Below, piece by piece: positions 40,176 to 47,789 of a DNA stretch of 64,000 nucleotides; positions within the stretch are counted from its first letter, which is position 1, and each line of letters starts with the position of its first letter. The position numbers and the translations under genes are program-made. The notes under the pieces were generated by a model. It ran no database searches. It saw only the letters and a program-made list of their open reading frames with translations, and was not told where the DNA came from. Source of the stretch: Acidovorax sp. RAC01 (GTDB lineage: Bacteria > Pseudomonadota > Gammaproteobacteria > Burkholderiales > Burkholderiaceae_C). The stretch lies in the NCBI RefSeq assembly GCF_001714725.1, contig NZ_CP016447.1:1079501-1143500 (forward strand). Direction: 5' to 3'.

Positions 40176-40631
40176 ATGGCACGCCATGCTCTTGTTGCAG
40201 TTTCCATCGCCTTCGCTTCGCTGGGCACCGCCGCCGTGGCGCAGGCGCAGACCCGCGCCACCATCGTCGTGCAGGCGGGCAGCCCGCAGCACTACGGGTA
40301 CGCGGCACCCGTGCCGGTGCAGTACGGCGCGCCGCCACCCCCGCGGTATGAAGCGGTGCCGCATGCGCGGCGCGGCATGGCCTGGGTGCCTGGCCACTGG
40401 GAGTGGCGCGGCCACCGCCATGTGTGGATGTCGGGCTACTGGGTGAAGGCGCGGCCTGGCCACCACTACCGCGCACACCAGTGGCAGGAGCGCGACGGCC
40501 GCTGGTACGCCGAGCCCGGCCGCTGGGACCGTGACGGTGACGGCGTGGCCAACCGGCACGACCGGGACCGCGACGGTGATGGAATCCGCAACCGCAATGA
40601 CCGCCGGCCCGACAACCCTTACCGCTACTGA
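40176..40631 (+). CDS. YXWGXW-repeat exported protein with Ca-binding-like tail
   Basis: A 151-residue protein with a signal peptide (ALVAVSIAFASLGTAAVAQAQ). The mature part has two copies of the aromatic YXWGXW-type repeat (GMAWVPGHWEWRGHRHVWMS, GYWVKARPGHHYRAHQWQER and GRWYAEPGRWDRD). The C-terminus repeats DRDGDGVANRHD and DRDGDGIRNRND, matching the thrombospondin type 3 or dockerin-like Asp-rich calcium loops. The function is unknown but cell-surface binding is plausible. GGAG precedes the ATG. Confidence 0.82.
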   Translation: MARHALVAVSIAFASLGTAAVAQAQTRATIVVQAGSPQHYGYAAPVPVQYGAPPPPRYEAVPHARRGMAWVPGHWEWRGHRHVWMSGYWVKARPGHHYRAHQWQERDGRWYAEPGRWDRDGDGVANRHDRDRDGDGIRNRNDRRPDNPYRY

Positions 40632-40638
40632 CCGGGAC

Positions 40639-40667
40639 GGCCCGCCGCAAACGCGACACGGCGGGCC
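40639..40667. terminator. Hairpin after the YXWGXW gene
   Basis: GGCCCGCCG and CGGCGGGCC form a 9-bp stem around an 11-nt loop, 7 bp beyond the stop codon. No T run follows, so termination would need Rho or be weak. Confidence 0.5.
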
Positions 40668-40717
40668 GCCGGGCTTCCATCAGCAAGGATTGCGGCTCAT
40701 TAGCGCGCAGCCCCGCC

Positions 40718-40723
40718 TAGAAT
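40718..40723 (+). promoter_or_regulatory. Candidate -10 box for the riboswitch transcript
   Basis: TAGAAT lies about 8 bp before the first conserved bases of the glycine riboswitch, a good -10 candidate. No -35 box at ideal spacing is seen. Confidence 0.45.
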
Positions 40724-40727
40724 CGCG

Positions 40728-40940
40728 CTCAGCAGGAGAGCAGCGGCCCGCCCCACCGGCGGCCACTGCACCGAAGGCGCAAACTCCCATACACGCTCAG
40801 GTTCCGTACTGCACCCATTTCAAAAGCCGTCTGGAGAGCCGCTGCAACCCACTACCGGGCCTGCAGCGCACCGAAGGAGCAAACCGCAGCCCGGGTGGGA
40901 TGGCGGTGAATCTCTCAGGTACCAAGGACAGGGGGAGCGG
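40728..40940 (+). ncRNA. Tandem glycine riboswitch
   Basis: Two consecutive glycine aptamers. The first (about 40731-40818) has AGGAGAG, GCACCGAAGGCGCAAACTCC and GCTCAGGTTCC. The second (about 40830-40936) has CTGGAGAG, GCACCGAAGGAGCAAACCG, ATCTCTCAGGTACCAAGGAC and AGGGGGA. These conserved blocks in this order define the tandem gcvT-type riboswitch that senses glycine. It lies 100 bp upstream of a DadA-type dehydrogenase gene rather than a gcvT gene. I see no strong terminator hairpin after it, so the expression platform may act on translation. The region 40941-41041 also carries a dispersed repeat. Confidence 0.95.
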
Positions 40941-40975
40941 CAGCTTGGCGGATGTGCGCCGGTTGCTTTTCCCAT

Positions 40976-41023
40976 GCTATTGATTCAATAGCTGCACCCG
41001 CACACCCATCAAGCGCCAGAGCC
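40976..41023 (+). repeat. Dispersed GATAGC/AGCGCTT element, copy h
   Basis: GCTATTGATTCAATAGCTGC then AAGCGCCAGAGCC, between the riboswitch and the dehydrogenase start. It may take part in the riboswitch expression platform, since it places two self-complementary stretches before the ATG. Confidence 0.6.
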
Positions 41024-41041
41024 CTGAAAGGCTTGAAAATC

Positions 41042-42358
41042 ATGCGCGTTATCGTTCTGGGTGCCGGCCTGCTCGGCGTGACCTCTGCCTACTTCCTCTC
41101 GCAACTCGGCCACGAAGTGACCGTGATCGACCGCCAGGGCGCGCCCGGCGCCGAAACCAGCTTTGCCAACGGCGGACAGATTTCGGTGAGCCACGCCGAA
41201 CCCTGGGCCAACCCCAGCGCGCCACTGAAGGTGCTGCAGTGGCTGGGCAAGGAAGACGCGCCCCTGCTGTTCCGCCTGCGCGCCGACATGCGCCAGTGGC
41301 TGTGGGGCCTGTCGTTCCTGCGCAATTGCACGCCAGCCCGCACGCGCCACAACATCGAGCAGATCGTGAGCCTGGGCACCTACAGCCGCGACACGCTGCA
41401 GCAGCTGCGCGCTGCCACCGGCATCCAGTACGACCAGCGCACGCAGGGCATCCTGCATTTCTATACCAACGCCAAGGAATTCGACGGCGCGCTGGCCCCG
41501 GCCGAGCAGATGCGAGCCCTGGGCTGCGAGCGCCAGGTGATCAGCGCCGACGAGGCCGTGCGCATCGAGCCCGCCCTGGCCCACATCCGCCCGCAGCTGG
41601 CCGGTGCCACCTACACGGCCGAAGACGAATCGGGTGATGCCAACCAGTTCACCCGTGAGCTGGCCAAACTGTGCGAAGCCGCAGGCGTGCAGTTCCGCAT
41701 GGGTCACCACATCACGGCCCTGCGCGAAGTGGCAGGCCGCATCGACCATGTGGAAGTGACCAACGCCGAAGGCCGCTTCGAGCGCGTGCGCGGCGATGCC
41801 TTCGTGATGGCGATGGGTTCGTTCAGCCCGCTGCTGGCGCAGCCGCTGGGCATCAGCCTGCCTATCTACCCGGCCAAGGGCTATTCGGTGACCATGCCCG
41901 TCAAGGACGCGAGCATGGCCCACCAGGTCAGCCTGACGGACGACGAGTTCAAGCTGGTGTTCTCGCGCTACACCAGCGAGCGCGGCGGCGACCGCCTGCG
42001 CATTGCCGGCACCGCTGAGCTCAACGGCTACGACCGCAACCTGAACCAGGTGCGCTGCGACGCCATCGTGCGCCGCGTGGAGCAACTCTTCCCCGGTGCG
42101 GGCGACACCACGCAGGCCCAGTTCTGGACCGGCCTGCGCCCTGCTACGCCGAGCAACGTGCCGCTGATCGGCAAAACCAAGGTGGGCAACCTGTTCCTGA
42201 ACACTGGCCACGGCACGCTGGGCTGGACGCACGCCTGCGGCTCGGGCAAGAGCATTGCCCGCATCGTGAGCGGCCTGGCCCCCGAGCTGGACTTCGACTT
42301 CACCGGCATGGCCCGCCCGGCCGCGCCGTCCGTGCTCAGCGCCCAAGGCGTACGCTGA
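41042..42358 (+). CDS. dadA: D-amino-acid dehydrogenase-type FAD oxidoreductase (glycine-regulated)
   Basis: A 438-residue FAD enzyme of the DadA family. N-terminal FAD site MRVIVLGAGLLGVTSAYFLS and Glu/Asp-end strand VTVIDRQGAPGAETSFANGG; C-terminal FWTGLRPATPSNVPLIGKTK and LFLNTGHGTLGWTHACGSGK. DadA oxidises D-alanine and other D-amino acids and passes electrons to quinones. Control by a glycine riboswitch suggests glycine is a substrate or inducer (oxidation to glyoxylate and ammonia). That is inference. No alr/dadX racemase gene follows, unlike the usual dad operon. Confidence 0.92.
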   Translation: MRVIVLGAGLLGVTSAYFLSQLGHEVTVIDRQGAPGAETSFANGGQISVSHAEPWANPSAPLKVLQWLGKEDAPLLFRLRADMRQWLWGLSFLRNCTPARTRHNIEQIVSLGTYSRDTLQQLRAATGIQYDQRTQGILHFYTNAKEFDGALAPAEQMRALGCERQVISADEAVRIEPALAHIRPQLAGATYTAEDESGDANQFTRELAKLCEAAGVQFRMGHHITALREVAGRIDHVEVTNAEGRFERVRGDAFVMAMGSFSPLLAQPLGISLPIYPAKGYSVTMPVKDASMAHQVSLTDDEFKLVFSRYTSERGGDRLRIAGTAELNGYDRNLNQVRCDAIVRRVEQLFPGAGDTTQAQFWTGLRPATPSNVPLIGKTKVGNLFLNTGHGTLGWTHACGSGKSIARIVSGLAPELDFDFTGMARPAAPSVLSAQGVR

Positions 42359-42361
42359 CCG

Positions 42362-42405
42362 ATTTGCTCTGTTTTTAATAGCACTAGAGGCTTATAAAAA
42401 AAGCC
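42362..42405 (+). repeat. Dispersed GATAGC element, copy i
   Basis: ATTTGCTCTGTTTTTAATAG then CACTAGAGGCTTATAAAAAA and AGCC: a degenerate copy starting 4 bp after the dadA stop. GGCTT and AAGCC could form a short hairpin. Confidence 0.5.
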
Positions 42406-42430
42406 ACAGAAGCCCATAACACTATTGATC

Positions 42431-42467
42431 GTGCCCGCCTGCACCCGTGCATGCGGGCACTTTCTTT
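42431..42467 (+). terminator. Rho-independent terminator after dadA
   Basis: GTGCCCGC and GCGGGCAC form an 8-bp stem with a 14-nt loop that can pair further; TTTCTTT follows. Confidence 0.75.
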
Positions 42468-42595
42468 GGTGCAGCCCCGAAAGAGGCCGCAGGCCGCCCC
42501 GACGGGACACCGGGCGGCGGGAACGGCGGCGCCGGAAGCTCGCCCGAATGGCCCTGTCGCCACAGGTTCTTACAATGCCCCGTTGATCAACACCC

Positions 42596-42616
42596 AAGGG
42601 CGCACCGGGCGCCCTT
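42596..42616 (+). promoter_or_regulatory. Hairpin covering the translation start of the CNNM gene
   Basis: AAGGGCGC and GCGCCCTT pair around ACCGG. The stem ends three bases before the ATG at 42620, exactly where a Shine-Dalgarno sequence should be, and none is visible. It is a candidate for translational control or an attenuator. Confidence 0.5.
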
Positions 42617-42619
42617 TGT

Positions 42620-43942
42620 ATGGAAATAGCAATACTGTTCGCCCTCATCCTTTTGAACGGGCTTTTCGCCATGTCGGAGATCGCGCTGGTCACGGCGCGC
42701 AAGGCACGGTTGCAAAAGCTGATCGATGAGGGCGATAGCGGCGCAGCCGCGGCGGTGAAGCTGGGCGAAGACCCCACGCGGTTCCTGTCCACCATCCAGA
42801 TCGGCATCACGTCCATCGGCGTGCTCAACGGTATCGTGGGCGAGGCTGCACTGGCCGAGCCCCTGGGGCGCTGGCTGGAGCTGCTGGGCGTGCCCCAGCC
42901 CTACGGCGGTTACGCGGCCACGGCGCTGGTGGTGGTGGTGATCACGTACTTCTCGATCGTGGTGGGCGAACTGGTGCCCAAGCGGATCGGCCAGTCGTAC
43001 CCGGAAACCTTTGCGCGCCTGGTGGCTCGTCCCATCAATTTCCTGGCGCTGGCGACCAAGCCGTTTGTGCTGCTGCTGTCTACCTCCACCCGCACGCTGC
43101 TGCGCCTGATGGGCGTGAAGGAAACCAGCGGCAGCCCGGTGACCGAGGAAGAGATCCACGCCATGCTGGTCGAGGGCACCACGGCGGGCGTGATCGAGTC
43201 GCACGAGCACACCATGGTGCGCAACGTGTTCCGCCTGGACGACCGGCAGATCGGCTCGCTCATGGTGCCGCGCGGCGACGTGGTGTGCCTGGATGTGGAT
43301 GCGCCGTTTGAGGAGCACCTGCAGTGCATCGAGGAGTCGAACCACGCGCGGTTTCCGGTGGTGCGGGGCGGCATGGACAATATCCTGGGCGTGGTGAATG
43401 CGCGCCAGTGGCTGTCGCGCGCCATCCGCGACCGCTCGCGCACGCTGGCCGAGCAGCCGCTGCAGACGGCGCTGTACGTGCCCGAAACCATCACCGGCAT
43501 GGAGCTGCTGGACAACTTCCGCCTGTCGGATGTGCACATGGCCTTCGTCATCGACGAGTACGGCGAGGTGCAAGGCATCGTCACGCTGCAGGACCTGATC
43601 GAAGCCATCACCGGCGAGTTCCAGCCGCGCGACCCCGAGACCTCATGGGCGCTGCAGCGCGACGACGGCAGCTGGCTGCTGGACGGCCACATCCCCGTGC
43701 CCGAGCTGAAAGACCGCCTGAACCTGGACACCGTGCCCGAAGAAGAGCGCGGCCGCTACCACACCCTGAGCGGCATGATCATGCTGCTGACCGGCCGCCT
43801 GCCCAAGGTGACCGACACCGTGCAGTGGGAAGACTGGAAGCTGGAAGTGGTGGACATGGATGGCAAGACCATCGACAAGATCCTGGCCCGCCGGCTCACG
43901 CCCGAGGAACGGGCAGCTTCGGAAGACGACGCTACGGGTTGA
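42620..43942 (+). CDS. CNNM/CBS/CorC-domain membrane protein (hemolysin family)
   Basis: A 440-residue inner-membrane protein. Residues about 1-190 are the CNNM (DUF21) membrane domain, beginning MEIAILFALILLNGLFAMSE, with GELVPKRIGQSYPE. Then come the TEEEIHAMLVEGTTAGVIES linker, two CBS domains (including MVPRGDVVCLDVDAPFEEHL and FRLSDVHMAFVIDEYGEVQG), and the CorC/HlyC C-terminal domain with GHIPVPELKDRLNLD. These proteins act in magnesium or other divalent-cation efflux. The name hemolysin is historical. Confidence 0.92.
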   Translation: MEIAILFALILLNGLFAMSEIALVTARKARLQKLIDEGDSGAAAAVKLGEDPTRFLSTIQIGITSIGVLNGIVGEAALAEPLGRWLELLGVPQPYGGYAATALVVVVITYFSIVVGELVPKRIGQSYPETFARLVARPINFLALATKPFVLLLSTSTRTLLRLMGVKETSGSPVTEEEIHAMLVEGTTAGVIESHEHTMVRNVFRLDDRQIGSLMVPRGDVVCLDVDAPFEEHLQCIEESNHARFPVVRGGMDNILGVVNARQWLSRAIRDRSRTLAEQPLQTALYVPETITGMELLDNFRLSDVHMAFVIDEYGEVQGIVTLQDLIEAITGEFQPRDPETSWALQRDDGSWLLDGHIPVPELKDRLNLDTVPEEERGRYHTLSGMIMLLTGRLPKVTDTVQWEDWKLEVVDMDGKTIDKILARRLTPEERAASEDDATG

Positions 43943-43987
43943 GCGCCAGGCGCTGACCTGTGGCTTGCACACCCACCCGCGGGAACC

Positions 43988-44043
43988 GTTCACGCTGAGC
44001 CTGTCGAAGCGCTGCGCAAGGCTTCGACAGGCTCAGCCCGAAC
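43988..44043. repeat. REP-like palindrome (GCTGAGCCTGTCGAAGC family)
   Basis: Left arm GTTCACGCTGAGCCTGTCGA plus AGC (43988-44010) and right arm GCTTCGACAGGCTCAGCCCG plus AAC (44021-44043), nearly exact reverse complements around GCTGCGCAAG. This sequence is a widespread repeat in many proteobacterial genomes. It lies between the CNNM gene and the convergent FIST gene. Confidence 0.85.
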
Positions 44044-44184
44044 GGATATTTCAGGGCCGATGCGGTCCGCGGGATCGAGCGCTGCTACCCACGAAACCCC
44101 GTTTTGATGAAACCGGCCAGAGCCCTGCGCAGCGCTTGCTAAGCCTGAGCTGGCGCTGCTCCAAGTGCGACAAATCCCATTGAT

Positions 44185-45516
44185 TCAGTCGCCCGCCACA
44201 AACACCGTCAGCACGCCGGTGTAGCCGTACAGGTGGTGGTGCGCGATCTCGCCACCTGCAAAAAACCCGGCCAGCGGTACATCGCCCAGCGCGTGGCGCA
44301 CGATCTGCAGCTCGGCGCTGGGCCCGCCAAAGTGGGGGCCGCCGCGGCCCGAACAGCTGACATAGATCGCGCCGCAGATGCGCCGCTGTGCCTGGGGTGC
44401 ACCGACGGGCGCAGATGCAGGACCGGCCGCGCTATCACCGTCGTCACCCGCAGTGCCTGCCGCGCCGAAGGGCGCCATGGGCAGGGGCTCCAGCTCTTCC
44501 GGCGACAGCTCTTCACGGATCTCGGCGCAGATGCGCATCAGGTCCGCACGCGCGGCAGCCACGTTGCGCTGGCAGAAAGCCAGATGCATGCCGAGCTCCA
44601 CATGGTCGGCCAGTGCCACGCCGCGCCGGGTGCCGTCGAGCCCCACGATATGGCGCACGCGCGTGTCGGTGCCAAAGTGGCCCGTACGGCGCTGGCCTTG
44701 CGGCTGCTCACCTGCATTCACCAGCCCGGCCAGCGTGGCGCGCACCTTGCGCAGCGCGGGCTGCGGGTCGCCATCGAGCGTCACGTCAAGGGTGTCGAGC
44801 AGCACATCCAGCGCGGGCTCGCCATCGAGCTCCAGCACCACGTTGTCCTGCGCCGCAGTGATGGTGCGCAGCGCACCCACCGGCTGGCAGCCCTGCGTGA
44901 CGCGCGAGACCATGCCCACCCCGGCCGCAAATGCCACGCCCGACAGGCCGCCATCAAACACCCCGCTGGCCGCGCCCTGCCCGGCCACGTTGCCGTTGCC
45001 GCCCACCGCAAACTGCACGCTGGCGGTGCGGCTGGCCGTGAGGCCGCCAAACAGGTAGCCAGTGGCCGTGCGCGTGGACATCTCGGCCAGCAGCTCCGAC
45101 AGCTCGGGCGTGTGGCCATCGGCATGCACCAGCGCCGTGTGCGCGGCAAAGCCGCTGGTGGAGGCATCGGGGTGCGTGGGCAGCGGGGCCACGCCCGAGA
45201 ACACGCGGTACTGGTCGGCCGGTACATCGAGCAGCATCACCGACAGCGCGGGCTCGTCAAAGTACTCGGCGTTGTTGGCCGACACGCCCACGCCCACCGT
45301 GCCGCTCCAGTCGGTCACCACGGGCAGTTCGCCGCTCAGGTATTCGAGCAGCGCAGGCGCCTCGTTGGCGTAGTGGTCGGTGATGTAGACCAGGCCCAGC
45401 GTAGGGGCCGCGGCATGGTCGGGCAAGGCCATCTGGGCGCGCAGCTGTGCGACGACCAGCGCCGCCGCCATGCGCCACTGCGGGTGCGTGGCATGGCCGG
45501 AAGGGAAGAGTTTCAT
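44185..45516 (-). CDS. FIST-domain sensory protein
   Basis: A 443-residue protein with FIST N-terminal (APTLGLVYITDHYANEAPAL, VVTDWSGTVGVGVSANNAEY, ATGYLFGGLTA) and C-terminal domains (RICGAIYVSCSGRGGPHFGG, LGDVPLAGFFAGGEIAHHHLYGYTG). FIST domains are thought to sense small ligands such as amino acids. Here there is no fused kinase or cyclase domain. The Pro/Ala-rich stretch near residue 370 is a linker. The start at MKLFPSGHATHPQ is used, 63 bp after the PhaM stop on the same strand. Confidence 0.88.
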   Translation of the reverse strand: MKLFPSGHATHPQWRMAAALVVAQLRAQMALPDHAAAPTLGLVYITDHYANEAPALLEYLSGELPVVTDWSGTVGVGVSANNAEYFDEPALSVMLLDVPADQYRVFSGVAPLPTHPDASTSGFAAHTALVHADGHTPELSELLAEMSTRTATGYLFGGLTASRTASVQFAVGGNGNVAGQGAASGVFDGGLSGVAFAAGVGMVSRVTQGCQPVGALRTITAAQDNVVLELDGEPALDVLLDTLDVTLDGDPQPALRKVRATLAGLVNAGEQPQGQRRTGHFGTDTRVRHIVGLDGTRRGVALADHVELGMHLAFCQRNVAAARADLMRICAEIREELSPEELEPLPMAPFGAAGTAGDDGDSAAGPASAPVGAPQAQRRICGAIYVSCSGRGGPHFGGPSAELQIVRHALGDVPLAGFFAGGEIAHHHLYGYTGVLTVFVAGD

Positions 45517-45578
45517 GGTGTCTGGTGCGGTAAGGCCGCTGGCGTGGAGCGCCCACCGCCGTGATGCAGCCCTGCCCG

Positions 45579-46445
45579 TCAGCGCGAGGTCTTGCGCGGC
45601 GCGCTGCGGGTCGTGGATTTCTTGGCGGCGGGGCTCTTGCGGGCCGGGGCCTTCTTGGCGGCGGCTACCTTGGGGGCTGGTGCGGGCGCGGCAGCGGGCG
45701 TGCGTTTCTTGGCCGCCGCGGCACTGCCGCGCATGGTCTGCATGCCCTTGGCGGCAAACTGGTTGGCCATGCCGGTGGCCGTCTTGATGGCTTCCTTGGC
45801 CAGGCCGGTGGCCATGTTCTTGGTGGTGTCGATGGCGGTCTGCTTGGCCGCGTCCTTCATCGCCGTGGCGGCGATCTGCTGGAACTGGCTGGTGAGCGCG
45901 CCCCACCATTGCATCGGGTCCACCACCGGGGTCTCGGTCGCTGCGGCCTTGGTGCTGCTGCGCGACTTGGCCTTGTCGGCGCGCGCCTCGGGGGCAGCGG
46001 CCTCGGGCTGCTGCGCGTCTTCAGCAGGCGCGCGCCCGACCATGCGCGCCGCGGCGCTGGCCACGGCATCGGCCGCGTCCCCAGCGGCCGATGCCGCTTT
46101 TTGCACGCCGCCCATCACCGTGTCGGCTGTCTTGAGCTTGAACGCGTTGGCCACGTCGCCCATGCTGAAGTTCATGCCCTTGAGCGTGGCCAGGGTCATC
46201 TTCTGCACTTCCAGCGCCTGGATGGTGGCCGACAGGGCGCGCGAATTCTGCTCCAGCCAGAACTGCACGGCCTTGAGTTCTTCGATGCGCTTTTCGAGTT
46301 CTTCCACGTTGATGGTGGGCGCCACCCAGTTCGACAAGCTGGGCAGCTGCGGGATGTTGCTGCTCGCGCCCTTGGCAAGGCTTTGCAGAAAATCAAACCC
46401 GGGGACGAATTTGCCGAAACCGAAGTTATTGGATGTGTCGCTCAT
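45579..46445 (-). CDS. phaM: PhaM-like PHB granule/nucleoid protein
   Basis: A 288-residue protein. The N-terminal part (KFVPGFDFLQSLAKGASSNI, PSLSNWVAPTINVEELEKRI, EELKAVQFWLEQNSRALSAT) matches PhaM, which activates PHB synthase PhaC and tethers PHB granules to the nucleoid. The C-terminus is a long Ala/Lys/Pro region with AKKAPARKSPAAKKSTTRSA, a histone-H1-like DNA-binding tail, as in Ralstonia PhaM. Internal helical segments include LATLKGMNFSMGDVANAFKL. Its presence suggests polyhydroxybutyrate production (inference). Confidence 0.87.
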   Translation of the reverse strand: MSDTSNNFGFGKFVPGFDFLQSLAKGASSNIPQLPSLSNWVAPTINVEELEKRIEELKAVQFWLEQNSRALSATIQALEVQKMTLATLKGMNFSMGDVANAFKLKTADTVMGGVQKAASAAGDAADAVASAAARMVGRAPAEDAQQPEAAAPEARADKAKSRSSTKAAATETPVVDPMQWWGALTSQFQQIAATAMKDAAKQTAIDTTKNMATGLAKEAIKTATGMANQFAAKGMQTMRGSAAAAKKRTPAAAPAPAPKVAAAKKAPARKSPAAKKSTTRSAPRKTSR

Positions 46446-46593
46446 GGCCGCTCCGCAAGAGGTGTTCTGTGGTGGATGCACAGCTTACTCCAATGCCCCA
46501 ATGCATGGCGATGGGGCAAATGCCGGTGGGCGAGCGGGGCAGCGCACCCGGCGCAGACCCGCCCCGCAGGCGACATCGGGCCTGGCAGTCCCG

Positions 46594-47076
46594 TCAGTGC
46601 TTGTGGCCGTCCATCATGCTGCCGGCAGTGGCGCCGCCCGGGGGGGTGGTGGCCACCGGCAACGACACATTGAGCCGGCTTTCTGCGCCCTTGGCATCCT
46701 GGAACACGAGCGTGACCGGCACGCTGGTGCCCTTGGCCAGCGGGGCCTTCAGGTCCAGCAGCATGACGTGGTAGCCGCCGGGCCTGAGCTCCACCGTCTT
46801 GCCGGCGGGCAGGTCCAGCACAGGCACGGCACGCATCTTCATCACGTCGCCTTCCATCTTCATTTCGTGCACTTCGGTCACGCCTGCGGCGGGCGACGAC
46901 GCACCCACCAGTTTGGCGCCCTCGGGGGCGGTGAGCTTCATGAACGCGCCAGTGCCTTTCTGGCCCTGTACGGTGGCACGGGCCCAGGCACCCTCGACCT
47001 TGACACTGGCAGTTTGGGCGAAGGCGGCGCTGGCCATCAGGCAAGCCACTGCGAGGGATGTACGGATCAACAACAT
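46594..47076 (-). CDS. PCu(A)C-family periplasmic copper chaperone
   Basis: A 160-residue protein with a signal peptide (RTSLAVACLMASAAFAQ) and the PCu(A)C copper site: HEMKMEGDVMKMR and GGYHVMLLDLK, matching the HxM / MxM / HxM ligand pattern. Family members deliver Cu(I) to cytochrome c oxidase CuA or to other copper proteins. It is the last gene of a minus-strand group with DUF1775 and the TonB receptor. The ATG follows AGGAG. Confidence 0.92.
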   Translation of the reverse strand: MLLIRTSLAVACLMASAAFAQTASVKVEGAWARATVQGQKGTGAFMKLTAPEGAKLVGASSPAAGVTEVHEMKMEGDVMKMRAVPVLDLPAGKTVELRPGGYHVMLLDLKAPLAKGTSVPVTLVFQDAKGAESRLNVSLPVATTPPGGATAGSMMDGHKH

Positions 47077-47121
47077 GGGATCACTCCTGAAAAAATGGAT
47101 AGGGATGCGACTGAAAGACAA

Positions 47122-47167
47122 AAAGGGGTGGCGCAGCCATCAATAAAGGGGTGGCGCAGCCATCAAT
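47122..47167. repeat. 23-bp tandem duplication at the DUF1775 stop
   Basis: AAAGGGGTGGCGCAGCCATC then AAT occurs twice in direct tandem (47122-47144 and 47145-47167). The right copy contains the gene's stop codon; the left copy repeats the same stop triplet. Confidence 0.9.
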
Positions 47168-47723
47168 GCGCGTGGCCTGCGCCAGCCGACGACGGCAGCA
47201 CCTCCAGCATGGCGGCAGGGAACTTGAGCTCCTGCAACTTTTGGCCAGGCTGGGGCACTTCCGTCCAGTCGTTGCGGCCATCGGGGCAGATCTGGCGCAC
47301 GGGCCAGTACAACAGGCCCGCCTGCTGGGGTGTCTGACCGACCAGTACAAATTCATCATAGTGGGCGCTGGGCAGCGCATCCTCGGGCGTACGGGCTGTC
47401 CAGGTGATGCGTATGGTGTCTTCGGTCACGCTGCGGCCATGGCTGGTGTAGGGCGTGGCCAGCTTGGCGCGCTGCACGTCCAGCGTCCAGCCCCGCTTGG
47501 GTTGCGGGCGTGCGCCACGGAATCCGTCGGGGATATCGACCACGACCTGGCGCGTGGGCGAGGCACCACACCCGTGGCCGACCTTGAGGGTGGCCTTGTA
47601 GCTGGCGGCGGCAGGAGCCACCTGGTATTCGAGCACCACGTGGGCAGATACGGTGCCATAAATGGCTGTAGCGCACGTGAATAGCGCACCGATAGCTATT
47701 TTTTTCATAGTGATGGTTGACAT
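47163..47723 (-). CDS. YcnI/DUF1775 copper-binding protein
   Basis: A 186-residue exported protein with a signal peptide (KKIAIGALFTCATAIYGTVSAH). The mature N-terminus begins with His (HVVLEYQVAPAAASYKATLK), the copper ligand of DUF1775, and KVGHGCGASPTRQVVVDIPD carries further histidine and cysteine. DUF1775 proteins bind Cu(II) and often accompany PCu(A)C chaperones, as here (gap of 86 bp to the chaperone). The starts MSTITMKK (47723) and MKK (47708) are both possible. Its signal-peptide code is a dispersed-repeat copy. Confidence 0.9.
   Translation of the reverse strand: MSTITMKKIAIGALFTCATAIYGTVSAHVVLEYQVAPAAASYKATLKVGHGCGASPTRQVVVDIPDGFRGARPQPKRGWTLDVQRAKLATPYTSHGRSVTEDTIRITWTARTPEDALPSAHYDEFVLVGQTPQQAGLLYWPVRQICPDGRNDWTEVPQPGQKLQELKFPAAMLEVLPSSAGAGHAH
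47661..47705 (-). repeat. Dispersed GATAGC/AGCGCTT element, copy j (inside a coding region)
   Basis: Minus-strand sequence AATAGCTATCGGTGCGCTAT then TCACGTGCGCTACAGCCATT. It aligns nearly base for base with copy f, including TGCGCTACAG. It lies in the signal-peptide region of the DUF1775 gene (encoding about IAIGALFTCATAI). Confidence 0.65.
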
Positions 47724-47789
47724 ATTGTTTCGCGTTGATGGGGGTTGAGGGGTACAGGCACTGGAACTGGCGCTGCGGCTGCGGGGCGC

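Noticed and set aside
42362..42405. GGCTTATAAAAAAAGCC as a dadA terminator
   Set aside because: The five-base-pair stem is weak and belongs to a degenerate repeat copy. The stronger hairpin with T-rich tail at 42431-42467 is the better terminator.
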